A stretch of 64,000 nt of DNA from Elusimicrobia bacterium UBA5214 (GTDB lineage: Bacteria; Elusimicrobiota; UBA5214). The notes beneath the pieces are model-generated. The model did no database searches, was not told where the DNA came from, and saw nothing but the letters and a program-made list of their open reading frames with translations. Below, in pieces: positions 1 through 7,933 of the stretch; the first letter of the stretch is position 1, and every line of letters begins with the position of its first letter. The stretch covers positions 140,700-204,699 of the forward strand of contig DHVG01000002.1 in assembly GCA_002412545.1 (NCBI GenBank). The letters run 5' to 3'. The translations under genes were made by a program, and so were the position numbers.

Positions 1-40
1 GTCTTGACAAAAAAAATATAATTTTGTAAAATCCAAAAAA

Positions 41-68
41 TTGACAGATGAGCAGTTTTTATTTTAAT
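41..68 (+). promoter_or_regulatory. Possible sigma-70-type promoter upstream of the haem-binding protein gene
   Basis: TTGACA at 41-46 and TTTAAT at 63-68 are separated by 16 bases. The -35 is perfect and the -10 differs from TATAAT at one position. A second TTGACA at 4-9 has a TATAAT only 7 bases downstream, which is too close. The leader to the first gene would be about 270 bases and would run through the folded terminator-like structure at 208-290. Confidence 0.35.
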
Positions 69-130
69 TTCTGGGCGTTTTGATGGATGATGAGAAACTC
101 TCTTTCTCTCTCGTAGTATTTTGTCTTAAT

Positions 131-175
131 CAGCACGAATTTATACGAATTCAATCACGAATTTTTACGAATAAT
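131..175. repeat. Short degenerate tandem array, ACGAAT units
   Basis: Four copies of (C/T)ACGAAT occur about every 10-13 bases in the leader of the first gene. The same word recurs at 14111-14160 and briefly at 35929-35939, so it belongs to a dispersed family. Confidence 0.6.
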
Positions 176-207
176 GTAGTTGCCGAGTTTGCTCGGCAGA
201 TGTTTTT

Positions 208-290
208 AAACCGAACTTGTCCTGAATCGTATGGTTCAGGATTTGTTCTCCCCGATGGTCATCGGGAAGAATAGTTCGGTTTTTTTATTT
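208..290 (+). terminator. Multibranch leader structure ending in a terminator stem
   Basis: A perfect 10-bp stem pairs 208-217 with 273-282 and runs into a T tract, as in an intrinsic terminator. Two hairpins sit inside it: 221-240 (CCTGAATC/GGTTCAGG arms) and 251-266 (CCCGAT, GGTC loop, ATCGGG). The first gene starts 52 bases later, so this could be an attenuator or the terminator of an upstream gene. The inner hairpin at 221-240 belongs to the same palindrome family as those inside mfd and purM. Confidence 0.55.
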
Positions 291-341
291 TTCAAAGGAA
301 GAAGTATTCCAAAAAAAAATTTTTTAAGGGGGTGTAAAAAA

Positions 342-1877
342 ATGAGCAGAAGAAACAAACGACTCATCATTGGAACAATTTTGGTAATTGTTCCTTTAGC
401 CGTAGTGTTTCTATCTAAGTTTGTGCTTCAGGGAGCATCTTCAGTGCCTAAACTCAATGCGATTAAGGTTACTACTCCCCCTATGCTTGATGGTGACGCC
501 TCGGATGCAGTGTGGCAAACTGCCCCGGAATTAAAGGTAACTATAAATGGAAGCTGGGCAACAAGCCCCGTAACTGTGGCGGGGCAGGGAGGGGGAACAG
601 CAACGGAGATAACTATCCCCTGGGTTAAACTTAAGGCACTCTATACCGATACCACCCTTTATGTCCTGGCTACCTGGCCAGATTCAGACTTAAGTATCAC
701 CAGAGGGGGTGGATGGGATTGGACTGGAACTGCCTGGACTAAACACAGTGGTCAGGCGGAAGATAGGCTTGCCTTTTGGTGGCCAATCAATGTTCCCAAA
801 TTTGAGAGTATCGGTTGTAGAGCAAAATGTCATATGCCGGATGCTCATCCTGATTGTTATACGGCAGGATGTCATATGAAGGATAATCATCCTTCAACCA
901 CAGGATTGGAAGATGAATGTTATGTTCAAACTGGTGAAAGAGCAGATAAATGGCATATGAAAGCAGCACGTTTTCTTGGTGTAAAAAGTGCAGCACAATC
1001 AGGAGTTGTGGTGGTAAATCCTACTACCCACGAGGTAACCGGCGGTAAAGTTACTTTAATTGGCTACTGTGATGATAAGCATACTACAGAGTATGTTGCT
1101 GACAAAGATGGCGGTAGAAGAGGAGATAGTGGTTCCGGTGCTACTACGGATAACCGAAATGCTATCAAAACCTCACCTAAGTATATGGAATCTAATCCGG
1201 ATAATTACATTGATGCGATGATTCTTACTCAAACAGAAATTAACAACGGTGAGACGATTATTGTTGATACCACCGGAGTAACCGGTGCGTATGCTGGTGA
1301 TGACGCAGTTACCTCTGCTTGGAGTAAATACAGTAGTTTTAATGCCTGTGTACCGGAAAATATTCTAAAAGAGCCATCCGGTAGTCGAGGGAATATAGAA
1401 CAAGCGGCTACTTGGGAAAATGGAATCTGGACCTCTGAATTTAAAAGAGCACTGCTCACCAGTACTACTGACCAAGATGTTCAGTTTAGCGATTTAACCA
1501 AAGAATATTCTTTTGCGGTAGCGGTGATGGATAATAGTGGTGGGGAGGAACATTTTTGGCAGAAGGATTATCAGAACTTAGTTTTTGTGACACTGACACC
1601 GGCGGCGAGGATAGTAGAAAATGTAGTTGCTTATCCCAGTCCATTTAATCCCAAGACAGGTTTACTTAAGTTCGCTAATGTACCGGCGGATGCGACAATT
1701 GAGATATATACTTTAACCGGTGAACTGGTTTACACCTTAGAAAATCCTACGAGTTCCGCGATAGTAGAATGGGATGGTAAAAATGAAGATGGAAAAATTG
1801 TCGCTCGTGGTATTTACATCTATCGGGTTAAATCAGGTGGGGATGAAGTAAGAGGAAAATTTGCGGTAGTGAAATGA
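342..1877 (+). CDS. Secreted ethylbenzene-dehydrogenase-like haem-binding protein with FlgD-like C-terminus
   Basis: The 511-residue protein begins at ATG 342, which has a GGGGG-type ribosome site about 7 bases upstream; the longer reading frame from 231 crosses the leader hairpin and is unlikely. A basic N-terminus and one hydrophobic segment (about residues 8-25) form a signal peptide or anchor. The middle resembles the ethylbenzene dehydrogenase-related (DOMON-like) haem-binding domain, with a CX3CH motif near residue 159 (CRAKCH) and a CX4CH near residue 172 (CYTAGCH). The last 85-90 residues read as a FlgD Ig-like domain (AYPSPFNPKTG onward), typical of extracellular proteins in many candidate phyla. 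A role in extracellular or periplasmic electron transfer is inferred. It is followed by a co-directional outer-membrane protein gene. Confidence 0.7.
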   Translation: MSRRNKRLIIGTILVIVPLAVVFLSKFVLQGASSVPKLNAIKVTTPPMLDGDASDAVWQTAPELKVTINGSWATSPVTVAGQGGGTATEITIPWVKLKALYTDTTLYVLATWPDSDLSITRGGGWDWTGTAWTKHSGQAEDRLAFWWPINVPKFESIGCRAKCHMPDAHPDCYTAGCHMKDNHPSTTGLEDECYVQTGERADKWHMKAARFLGVKSAAQSGVVVVNPTTHEVTGGKVTLIGYCDDKHTTEYVADKDGGRRGDSGSGATTDNRNAIKTSPKYMESNPDNYIDAMILTQTEINNGETIIVDTTGVTGAYAGDDAVTSAWSKYSSFNACVPENILKEPSGSRGNIEQAATWENGIWTSEFKRALLTSTTDQDVQFSDLTKEYSFAVAVMDNSGGEEHFWQKDYQNLVFVTLTPAARIVENVVAYPSPFNPKTGLLKFANVPADATIEIYTLTGELVYTLENPTSSAIVEWDGKNEDGKIVARGIYIYRVKSGGDEVRGKFAVVK

Positions 1878-1914
1878 AACGAAGATTAACTCAATGAATG
1901 GGGAGGTGGAGAAG

Positions 1915-2823
1915 ATGAATTTCTTAAAAAAATTTAGTATTTTATTTCTTACTCTGTTTTTAGTTATTCCGGATTTAGTTTTAGCCGGTGAAGCCGAGGT
2001 AGGCACAACTGCGGCTAATTTCTTAAAGATTACACCGAACACAAAAGGTAGTGCAATGGGTGAAGCGGAAGTTGCGGTCGCTGATGATGTCAACGCTATC
2101 TATGCTAACCCGGCGGGATTAAGCAAGGTCACTGCTAAAGAAGCAACTTTTACCCATTTAGTGTGGTTAGAAGAGATTAGTTACGAATCTATCGGTTACG
2201 CTCAGGTTTTGAAAAATATCGGCGTATTGGGAGTAAACCTTGCTTATCTTTACACGGATATTGATAAGTTTAGCGAAACTTACGATTATCCTTGCTACAA
2301 AAAAGAGGGAACCTATAAAGTAAGCGATATGGCGATTACTCTTGCCTATAGTCGTAAAATTTCGGAGATTATCTCTGCGGGAATAAGTATCAAATCTATT
2401 TCTGATAACATTGATGGAGATACAGTCAGCGGAATAGCGGTAGATATCGGTGGGTTATACAATACACCGATAAAGAATTTAACTGCGGGCTTGAGTTTAC
2501 GCAATCTCGGTGGTTCCTTAGGTGATGATAGTTTACCGGTTGCCTATATTCTCGGTGCAGGCTATAAACTTTATGAAGAAAGATTAACTTTGGTTTGTGA
2601 TTTAGTTATCCCTGTAGATAATAAAATCGGTTTAAGTTTCGGTGCGGAGTATTGGTATGCAGGGAAACTTGCTCTTCGCTTAGGTGGAGAAATAGGGGGT
2701 GAGTTAGGCAATTTCGGTGCAGGAATAGGGTATAAGTTTAAAAATTATCAGATTGATTATGCGCTTATACCTTATGGCGGTCTTGGGCTTACTCATCGTA
2801 TTTCTTTCTCAGCAAAATTTTAA
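1915..2823 (+). CDS. UPF0164/PorV-like outer-membrane beta-barrel protein
   Basis: The 302-residue protein starts at ATG 1915 behind GGGAGGTGG (1900-1908); an in-frame ATG at 1894 would place that ribosome site inside the gene. It has a clear signal peptide (MNFLKKFSILFLTLFLVIP, cleaved after LAG). The mature N-terminus TTAANFLKITPNTKGSAMGEA with NPAGL shortly after is characteristic of the UPF0164/PorV family. The rest alternates short polar and hydrophobic strands and ends in Phe (SFSAKF), as expected for a barrel. It lies 37 bases after the haem-binding protein gene, so the pair is probably co-transcribed; PorV-type proteins help export or display proteins with C-terminal sorting domains. 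Confidence 0.75.
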   Translation: MNFLKKFSILFLTLFLVIPDLVLAGEAEVGTTAANFLKITPNTKGSAMGEAEVAVADDVNAIYANPAGLSKVTAKEATFTHLVWLEEISYESIGYAQVLKNIGVLGVNLAYLYTDIDKFSETYDYPCYKKEGTYKVSDMAITLAYSRKISEIISAGISIKSISDNIDGDTVSGIAVDIGGLYNTPIKNLTAGLSLRNLGGSLGDDSLPVAYILGAGYKLYEERLTLVCDLVIPVDNKIGLSFGAEYWYAGKLALRLGGEIGGELGNFGAGIGYKFKNYQIDYALIPYGGLGLTHRISFSAKF

Positions 2824-2824
2824 A

Positions 2825-2868
2825 AACGCGGATTACGCAGATAAAAAACTGGATTACACAGAATTAGG
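2825..2868. repeat. Degenerate tandem array, GGATTACRCAGA units
   Basis: Two imperfect copies of GGATTAC(G/A)CAGA follow the stop codon of the outer-membrane gene. Related words occur at 12312-12394, 54127-54170 and 61857-61946. Confidence 0.5.
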
Positions 2869-2872
2869 AAAA

Positions 2873-2908
2873 GGCGACCCGATGTGATACGGGTCGCCTT
2901 TTTTATTT
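2873..2908 (+). terminator. Intrinsic terminator
   Basis: GGCGACCC (2873-2880) pairs perfectly with GGGTCGCC (2891-2898) across a 10-base loop and is followed by TTTTTTATTT. It closes the two-gene unit 342-2823. Confidence 0.85.
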
Positions 2909-2934
2909 CCAAGAAGACAACTTATGTGACGAGT

Positions 2935-2962
2935 TTGCTTTTTTCCCAAAAAATTATATAAT
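2935..2962 (+). promoter_or_regulatory. Probable promoter of yggS, nearly leaderless
   Basis: TTGCTT (2935-2940) and a perfect TATAAT (2957-2962) are 16 bases apart. The first ATG is at 2978, so a start about 7 bases after the -10 would leave a leader of around 9 bases and no room for a ribosome site. Confidence 0.45.
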
Positions 2963-2977
2963 CAAATAAAATTGCAA

Positions 2978-3670
2978 ATGATTAGTGATAATCTAAAAAA
3001 AGTACAAGAAAAAATAAATTTTACTTGTCAGAAAATTGGACGTAATCCAGAGGGAATAATTTTAGTTGCGGTAACAAAAAATGTGCCGGTAGAAAAAATT
3101 AAAGAAGTAATTTTTTTAGATGTAATAAACATTGGTGAAAACCGTGTGCAGGAAGCGCTCAAGAAGTATAGCGAATTAGCCATTAGCCATCAGCCATCAG
3201 CTATCAGCCAAGTTAAATGGCATCTGGTTGGACATTTGCAAAAGAATAAAGTAAAATATGCCTTGAAAATATTTGACCTGATTCACTCAGTTGACGATTT
3301 TGAGTTAGCCGAAGAAATTGATAAACAGGCAAAAAAAATTGGTAAAATCCAGGATTGTCTAATTGAAATAAAAGTTTCACCGGAAGTGACTAAATACGGT
3401 TGTCCACCCGAACCGGAAGAAGTTAAAAAGTTAATTGAGCGAATTAGCGAATTAGCGAATATTCGTATTCGTGGTCTAATGGCAATGGCACCGTTTTTTG
3501 AAAAATCCGAAGAGACTCGTCCCTATTTCCGTCAAGCATTTGAATGCTACTCGTTACTTGCTACTCGCTACTCGCTTACTTACTTATCAATGGGTATGTC
3601 TAATGATTTTACTATTGCTTTAGAAGAAGGTGCAAATATGTTGCGTATTGGCACAGCTATATTTAAGTAA
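2978..3670 (+). CDS. yggS: YggS-family PLP homeostasis protein
   Basis: The 230-residue protein is a fold-type III PLP-binding protein that manages free pyridoxal phosphate. The PLP lysine lies in VAVTKNVP near residue 35, and IGENRVQEA, KWHLVGHLQKNK, GLMAMAPF, SMGMSNDF and LRIGTAIF are all family signatures. ATG 2978 is preferred to a TTG two codons earlier. Three short tandem arrays are built into it: heptamers at 3175-3211 (ELAISHQPSAISQ), octamers at 3436-3460 and heptamers at 3546-3582 (YSLLATRYSL). The first adds about ten residues between GENRVQEA and KWHL relative to standard members. The 3' end runs into one arm of a 25-bp inverted repeat. Confidence 0.92.
   Translation: MISDNLKKVQEKINFTCQKIGRNPEGIILVAVTKNVPVEKIKEVIFLDVINIGENRVQEALKKYSELAISHQPSAISQVKWHLVGHLQKNKVKYALKIFDLIHSVDDFELAEEIDKQAKKIGKIQDCLIEIKVSPEVTKYGCPPEPEEVKKLIERISELANIRIRGLMAMAPFFEKSEETRPYFRQAFECYSLLATRYSLTYLSMGMSNDFTIALEEGANMLRIGTAIFK
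3175..3211. repeat. Heptamer array inside yggS
   Basis: Five units of TNAGCNA (TTAGCCA or TCAGCCA) are in frame and encode ISHQPSAIS. The same heptamer recurs inside purM and pyrC. Confidence 0.8.
3436..3460. repeat. Octamer array inside yggS
   Basis: Nearly three copies of GCGAATTA are in frame and contribute to the peptide ERISELANI. Confidence 0.55.
3546..3582. repeat. Second heptamer array inside yggS
   Basis: Units of the form (C/T)TACT(C/T)G repeat about four times, encoding CYSLLATRYSL just before the conserved SMGMS motif. Confidence 0.7.
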
Positions 3671-4005
3671 TTTCACAAAAATAATTAAGCAATTTTTGTC
3701 TCGGGAACCCTCTCTTCACTTTATAATTTTTTGACCAGAGACAAGAGGTGTCAAAAACTTTTCGGTAGACCACCTGTGCCTGCGATACCTGTGCAGGCTT
3801 CACAGGTGCAGGCATGACCTATCGGGATGTCGTTCAGAGAGGAACCCCTCAACAAATTGCTTACTTAAAGAGTTGCGAACCTTTTTCAAACGACTTTGAA
3901 TTTATTTCCGACTCTTCGCTTCTGGGAAATAAATTATAGAGTGAGAAAAATGGTTCGCAAGTCAGAAACGAAATTAGGATATTATTTTTGTGAAATTACT
4001 TAAAT
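3661..4005. mobile_element. 345-bp MITE-like element with perfect 25-bp terminal inverted repeats
   Basis: Bases 3661-3685 are the exact reverse complement of 3981-4005. The inner arms continue as an imperfect palindrome (GAACC at 3709-3713 against GGTTC at 3952-3956, TATAATTT against AAATTATA), so nearly the whole stretch can fold on itself. The left end contains the yggS stop codon and the right end reaches the start codon of the next gene. The apex holds a palindrome split by a second, smaller hairpin (3773-3814). It has no reading frame of note. A non-autonomous transposable element fits best; a large structured RNA is the alternative. Confidence 0.6.
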
Positions 4006-5386
4006 GAAAATAACTCTTATTGAACCTTCAGCACCAGATTATCATATTTTCAGTATGTTTCATTTGCCACGCTTAGGTTTACCAATTTTAGGGACAATTC
4101 TTAAGGAGAAAGGACATAAAGTCAATATTTATGTTGAAGGTTTACATCCGATTGATTACGATGAGGTTTACCGGTCTGATTTAGTCGGTATTTCCAGTAT
4201 CACTTCTACCGCGCCACGGGCATACTCAATTGCTGAACAAGTGAGAAAGAAAGGCATCCCGGTAGTAATTGGTGGCAGTCATGTAACCTTTTTACCTGAT
4301 GAGGCATTGAAATATGTTGACTATGTAGTTCGTGGTGAAGGTGAGGAGACGCTTTTAGAGTTAGTAGATAGTATTCAGGATGGCAAACACTTTGCAGATA
4401 TTTTAGGTCTTTCCTACCGAAATAATGGTTCTTACTTGCATAATCCCCAGCGTCCTTTGATTCCAGATTTGGATATGTATCCTTATCCTGATTTCAGCCT
4501 TATTCAGGGGATAGAAAGGGTTTCCAGTATTCCTCTGCAAATTTCCCGCGGTTGTCCTTTTAACTGTAGTTTCTGTTCGGTAACAAAAATGTTTGGTAGA
4601 AAATATCGTTTTCGGAATATGGAGAATGTAATTGAAGAGATTATTTTCCGTCTAAAGAGTTTTAATTCACCACCTTGGTTTTTCTTCTATGATGATAATT
4701 TTACGGCTAATCCGAACCAGACAAAAATATTCCTGGAAGAAATATTACGGAAAAAAATAAAATTTTCCTGGACTGCTCAGACCCGTTCCGATGTAGTGAG
4801 AGACCGCGAATTGATGAACTTAATGAAAAGGACAAATTGCCAGTGCCTCTATATTGGTTTTGAATCAGTTAACCCCGAAACCTTGAAACTCTATAATAAA
4901 CGGCAATTAGTTGACGAAATACGCCAAGCAATTAAAATAATTCATAATTATGGGATTAGAATCCATGGTATGTTTGTGCTCGGTTCTGATGAGGATGATG
5001 TGAAAATTATTAAGAATACCACACGTTTTGTGAAGAAAAACAAAATTGATACGGTTCAATATTTAATTCTTACACCGATTCCGGGAACTGAAGTATATAA
5101 CCAGATGAAGAGAGAAAACCGTCTCTTAACCACGGAATGGAATCTCTACGATGGGCTCCATGTAGTTTTTCAACCAGTAAAGATGACTGCCTATCAGTTA
5201 CAGAAAGAAGCAATCAAAGCGATGCGTAAGTTTTATTCCTTTTTCAAGTCTTTAACCTTTTTAATTAAGGGTAAATTTTATTTAGGAATGGTTCGTTTTA
5301 AAGGTAGTTTGATTATTCAAAAATGGCAAAAAAGAAAAAAAGAGTTTCTTGCCGGTTTAAAAAAATTACATAAAGAACACAAATAG
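4004..5386 (+). CDS. B12-binding radical SAM protein
   Basis: The 460-residue protein has an N-terminal cobalamin-binding Rossmann domain (residues about 1-140; GLPILGTILKEKGH, VVIGGSHVTFLPDEAL, YVVRGEGEETL) and a radical SAM core with RGCPFNCSFCS near residues 183-193, the CX3CX2C cluster site. The layout matches the BchE/P-methylase-like group of methyltransferases and ring-forming enzymes; the substrate cannot be told. The C-terminal 80 residues are basic. The ATG lies in the right arm of the 25-bp inverted repeat and has no obvious ribosome site. proC follows after 10 bases. Confidence 0.88.
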   Translation: MKITLIEPSAPDYHIFSMFHLPRLGLPILGTILKEKGHKVNIYVEGLHPIDYDEVYRSDLVGISSITSTAPRAYSIAEQVRKKGIPVVIGGSHVTFLPDEALKYVDYVVRGEGEETLLELVDSIQDGKHFADILGLSYRNNGSYLHNPQRPLIPDLDMYPYPDFSLIQGIERVSSIPLQISRGCPFNCSFCSVTKMFGRKYRFRNMENVIEEIIFRLKSFNSPPWFFFYDDNFTANPNQTKIFLEEILRKKIKFSWTAQTRSDVVRDRELMNLMKRTNCQCLYIGFESVNPETLKLYNKRQLVDEIRQAIKIIHNYGIRIHGMFVLGSDEDDVKIIKNTTRFVKKNKIDTVQYLILTPIPGTEVYNQMKRENRLLTTEWNLYDGLHVVFQPVKMTAYQLQKEAIKAMRKFYSFFKSLTFLIKGKFYLGMVRFKGSLIIQKWQKRKKEFLAGLKKLHKEHK

Positions 5387-5396
5387 GAATTAAAGA

Positions 5397-6209
5397 ATGT
5401 TAAAACAAAAGATTGTCTTTCTTGGTGCTGGGAATATGGGGGAAGCGCTGATTAGCGGGTTAGTAAACAGCGGTTTAGCCGGTAAGGGACAGATTATTGC
5501 TACCGATATTCGTACGGAAAGACTGGTTTATTTAAAGAAAAAATTCGGAATCCAGGTTAGTGAAAATAACAAAAAAGCAGTTCAACAAGGGGAGATAATT
5601 GTTTTAGCCGTCAAACCACAACAGATAAAGGGGTTATTAGGTGAAATAGGTGATTGGGTGAGAAAAGAGCAGTTAGTAATTTCAATTGCGGCTGGTATTC
5701 CTACCAAATATATTGAAAAATTTTTCCAGCAGAGAGTACCGCTAATCCGAGTAATGCCAAATACACCAGCATTAGTTGGTGAAGGGGTTACTGTGCTTAC
5801 ACCGGGTAAATATACAAATGAAAAGCATTTAAAAATAGCGAAGAAAATTTTTTCTGCAGTTGGTTATGTATCTGTATTACCCGAAAAATTACTTAATGCA
5901 GTTACTGCTCTTTCCGGTTCAGGTCCGGCGTATATTTTCTATCTTGCTGAAATTTTAGATGAAGCAGCAAAAAAAATGAATCTACCCGAAGAAACTGCTT
6001 GTGAATTAGTCACCCGGACAATTCTTGGTGCAGGAAAAATGCTCAAAATTACTGGTGAATCAGGGCGAATGCTCCGACAGAAAGTTACTTCTCCTGGTGG
6101 CACTACTGAGGCAGCAACAAAGTATCTGCAAGCAAAGAAATTCAAAGAAATATTTATTCAAGCCCTCTTCAAAGCACGGAAACGTGCCCAAGAACTTGCA
6201 CCAAAATAA
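5397..6209 (+). CDS. proC: Pyrroline-5-carboxylate reductase
   Basis: The 270-residue enzyme reduces pyrroline-5-carboxylate to proline with NAD(P)H, the last step of proline synthesis. The N-terminal Rossmann motif is FLGAGNMGEALISGL; VKPQQ, RVMPNTPALVGEGVT and the C-terminal signature SGSGPAYIF...VTSPGGTTEA are all present, and length is normal. AGGA lies 8 bases before the ATG. proA, an earlier step, is on the other strand at 16489-17772, so the pathway is split. Confidence 0.95.
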   Translation: MLKQKIVFLGAGNMGEALISGLVNSGLAGKGQIIATDIRTERLVYLKKKFGIQVSENNKKAVQQGEIIVLAVKPQQIKGLLGEIGDWVRKEQLVISIAAGIPTKYIEKFFQQRVPLIRVMPNTPALVGEGVTVLTPGKYTNEKHLKIAKKIFSAVGYVSVLPEKLLNAVTALSGSGPAYIFYLAEILDEAAKKMNLPEETACELVTRTILGAGKMLKITGESGRMLRQKVTSPGGTTEAATKYLQAKKFKEIFIQALFKARKRAQELAPK

Positions 6210-6289
6210 ATCAAATTATTCTAATAATTCTAATTAATATATAAGTAAAACGTGTTGTTTTGAAAATAGCCAACCGTATTTTTTACCCA

Positions 6290-6317
6290 TTGACAAAATA
6301 GAAAAATAGATTATACT
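6290..6317 (+). promoter_or_regulatory. Promoter of the pilT riboswitch transcript
   Basis: A perfect TTGACA (6290-6295) and TATACT (6312-6317) are 16 bases apart. Transcription would begin near 6324, directly before the c-di-GMP aptamer. Confidence 0.75.
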
Positions 6318-6327
6318 TATAATTAGG

Positions 6328-6470
6328 AAACGATAAGGGCAAACTCCTCCCCCGTTGTAACTTTGGGGGATCTCGATGGTTTACCTTCGGGAGAGAAATC
6401 GGAGGACGCAAAGCTACGGGGCTAAATCCACTGTCTGTGGATAAGTTGGCCGGGCTGCCGAAAAGATTTA
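6328..6470 (+). promoter_or_regulatory. c-di-GMP-I (GEMM) riboswitch aptamer upstream of pilT
   Basis: Conserved GEMM-I blocks appear in order: AAGGGCAAAC (6335-6344), GGACGCAAAGC (6404-6414), TACGGGGCTAAA (6415-6426) and GGCCGGGCTGCCG (6448-6460). The stem between the first two blocks is much longer than the usual GNRA-capped hairpin (about 60 bases), suggesting an extended or branched P1b arm. The tetraloop-receptor helix is a short hairpin, TCCAC/GTGGA, at 6427-6441. A terminator follows and then pilT, consistent with c-di-GMP control of pilus retraction. Specificity for c-di-GMP rather than cGAMP cannot be fixed by eye. Confidence 0.85.
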
Positions 6471-6500
6471 GGTATCATTCATTTGGCAGTGGATATGCTC

Positions 6501-6566
6501 GCCGAGTTACCGAAAAAACGATAAAAAGTAAAACAAAATTTGAATAAGGTAACTCGGCTTTTATTT
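6501..6566 (+). terminator. Riboswitch expression platform: intrinsic terminator
   Basis: GCCGAGTTACC (6501-6511) is perfectly complementary to GGTAACTCGGC (6548-6558), which is followed by TTTTATTTT. The 36-base loop is A-rich. Its place between aptamer and pilT implies transcriptional control. Confidence 0.8.
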
Positions 6567-6592
6567 TGAGGGGAGAGGAGGAGTAATTAAGA

Positions 6593-7714
6593 ATGAAAAT
6601 TGATGATTTATTGCGTTTGATGGTTTCAAACCGTGCTTCAGATTTGCATTTGAAAGCCGACACTCGTCCTTTATTGAGGATAGACGGAGAACTGATTCCC
6701 GAGGATAAATTACCTGAATTTTCCAGTGCAGAAATCTGGGAACTGGTTTGCCAGATGATTGGCGAAGAGCAAAAAGATAAATTCACTCAGGAAAAAGAAT
6801 TAGATTTTGCCTATAATCTATCCGGTTTAGCAAGATTTCGTGTAAACACCTATCTACAAAGAGGACAAATTGGTGTTTCAATAAGGGCGATTCCCTGGGA
6901 TATTCCTACCTTAGATAAATTGGGATTTCCACCAGTGATTAAGGAGTTAGCTCTTAAACCGAGAGGTTTGGTCTTGGTCACCGGTCCGACGGGAAGCGGA
7001 AAATCAACAACTCTCGCGGCAATCATCAATTATATCAATGTTAATCGGCGTTGTCAGATAATTACTATTGAAGACCCGATTGAGTTTGTGCATAAAAATA
7101 AATTGAGTAATATTGACCAGCGCGAGTTAGGTAGTGACACTCTCTCCTTTGCTAATGCTTTGAAACATGTCCTCCGACAAGACCCGGATGTAATTTTAGT
7201 TGGTGAAATGCGCGACTTGGAAACAATCGCTTTAGCGATTACTGCTGCGGAAACCGGGCATCTAGTTTTTTCTACTTTGCATACTACGGGTGCGGCAGCA
7301 ACCATTGACCGGATTATTGATGTTTTCCCACCAACTCAACAATCTCAGGTAAGGTTGCAAATTGCTACACTCTTGGAGGGGGTAATCTCTCAGATTCTTT
7401 TACCCTGTGCGGATAGTAAAGGAAGAGTTGCTGCTTTAGAGATTATGATTTCTACTCCGGCGATTCGCAATCTTATCCGGGAGAATAAAGTTTTTCAGAT
7501 TTCTTCGGTGATGCAAACCGGTGTTTCTTCAGGAATGCAGACACTTGACCTTGCTTTGAAGAAACTATGTGAAGAAAAACTGATTACTTACGAAGAAGCA
7601 TTAACTAAGTGCAGCGAGCCGGAACAGTTTCAAAAAATGCACTCTGCGGGTAAATTCAGAGAGACCAAATTTAGTTCCCCAGCACCAATTTCTGGCAATG
7701 TCGTTCCTGCATAA
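6593..7714 (+). CDS. pilT: PilT twitching-motility ATPase
   Basis: The 373-residue hexameric ATPase drives retraction of type IV pili at the inner membrane. It has the PilT N-terminal domain (MVSNRASDLHLK), Walker A GPTGSGKST (near residues 131-139), the Asp box, Walker B VILVGEMRDLET and the His box ETGHLVFSTLHT; AIRAIP is also typical. The ribosome site GAGAGGAGG lies 8-16 bases before the ATG. It is the only gene on the riboswitch-controlled transcript. Its extension counterpart PilB is far away on the minus strand at 28504-30042. Confidence 0.95.
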   Translation: MKIDDLLRLMVSNRASDLHLKADTRPLLRIDGELIPEDKLPEFSSAEIWELVCQMIGEEQKDKFTQEKELDFAYNLSGLARFRVNTYLQRGQIGVSIRAIPWDIPTLDKLGFPPVIKELALKPRGLVLVTGPTGSGKSTTLAAIINYINVNRRCQIITIEDPIEFVHKNKLSNIDQRELGSDTLSFANALKHVLRQDPDVILVGEMRDLETIALAITAAETGHLVFSTLHTTGAAATIDRIIDVFPPTQQSQVRLQIATLLEGVISQILLPCADSKGRVAALEIMISTPAIRNLIRENKVFQISSVMQTGVSSGMQTLDLALKKLCEEKLITYEEALTKCSEPEQFQKMHSAGKFRETKFSSPAPISGNVVPA

Positions 7715-7802
7715 TGATGGTCCAATCTTACCAATTTTCCCAAGTCGGAGATCCCGCTTTAGCGGTGATTTGTCTACAAAAAATTTTTTTTTCTTCAACC
7801 CC

Positions 7803-7831
7803 TTGACACCACCCCCCCGTCAAGATATAAT
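7803..7831 (+). promoter_or_regulatory. Consensus promoter of the cytochrome operon
   Basis: Perfect TTGACA (7803-7808) and perfect TATAAT (7826-7831) with a 17-base spacer make this the strongest promoter in the window. Transcription would start near 7838, about 210 bases before the first cytochrome-operon gene. Confidence 0.85.
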
Positions 7832-7903
7832 ATAACCTAATCAGTAAAATTCGTTGCTTTTGGTTTGTTTTCCTTGTCTTGTTTGAAAAAGGAGAGCAAA
7901 AAA

Positions 7904-7927
7904 ATGGCAGATGAATTTTTTACTTGA
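7904..7927 (+). CDS. Seven-codon leader ORF (MADEFFT)
   Basis: ATG at 7904 is preceded by AAAAAGGAGAG with ideal spacing and the frame closes at TGA 7925-7927. A strong terminator begins seven bases after the stop. A well-initiated, very short ORF between a consensus promoter and a terminator is the arrangement of a translation-coupled attenuator, but no run of one regulatory codon is present, so what would be sensed is unknown. Confidence 0.45.
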   Translation: MADEFFT

Positions 7928-7933
7928 TTTTTT

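Noticed and set aside
4..22. Promoter at the first TTGACA with TATAAT
   Set aside because: The spacer would be only 7 bases.
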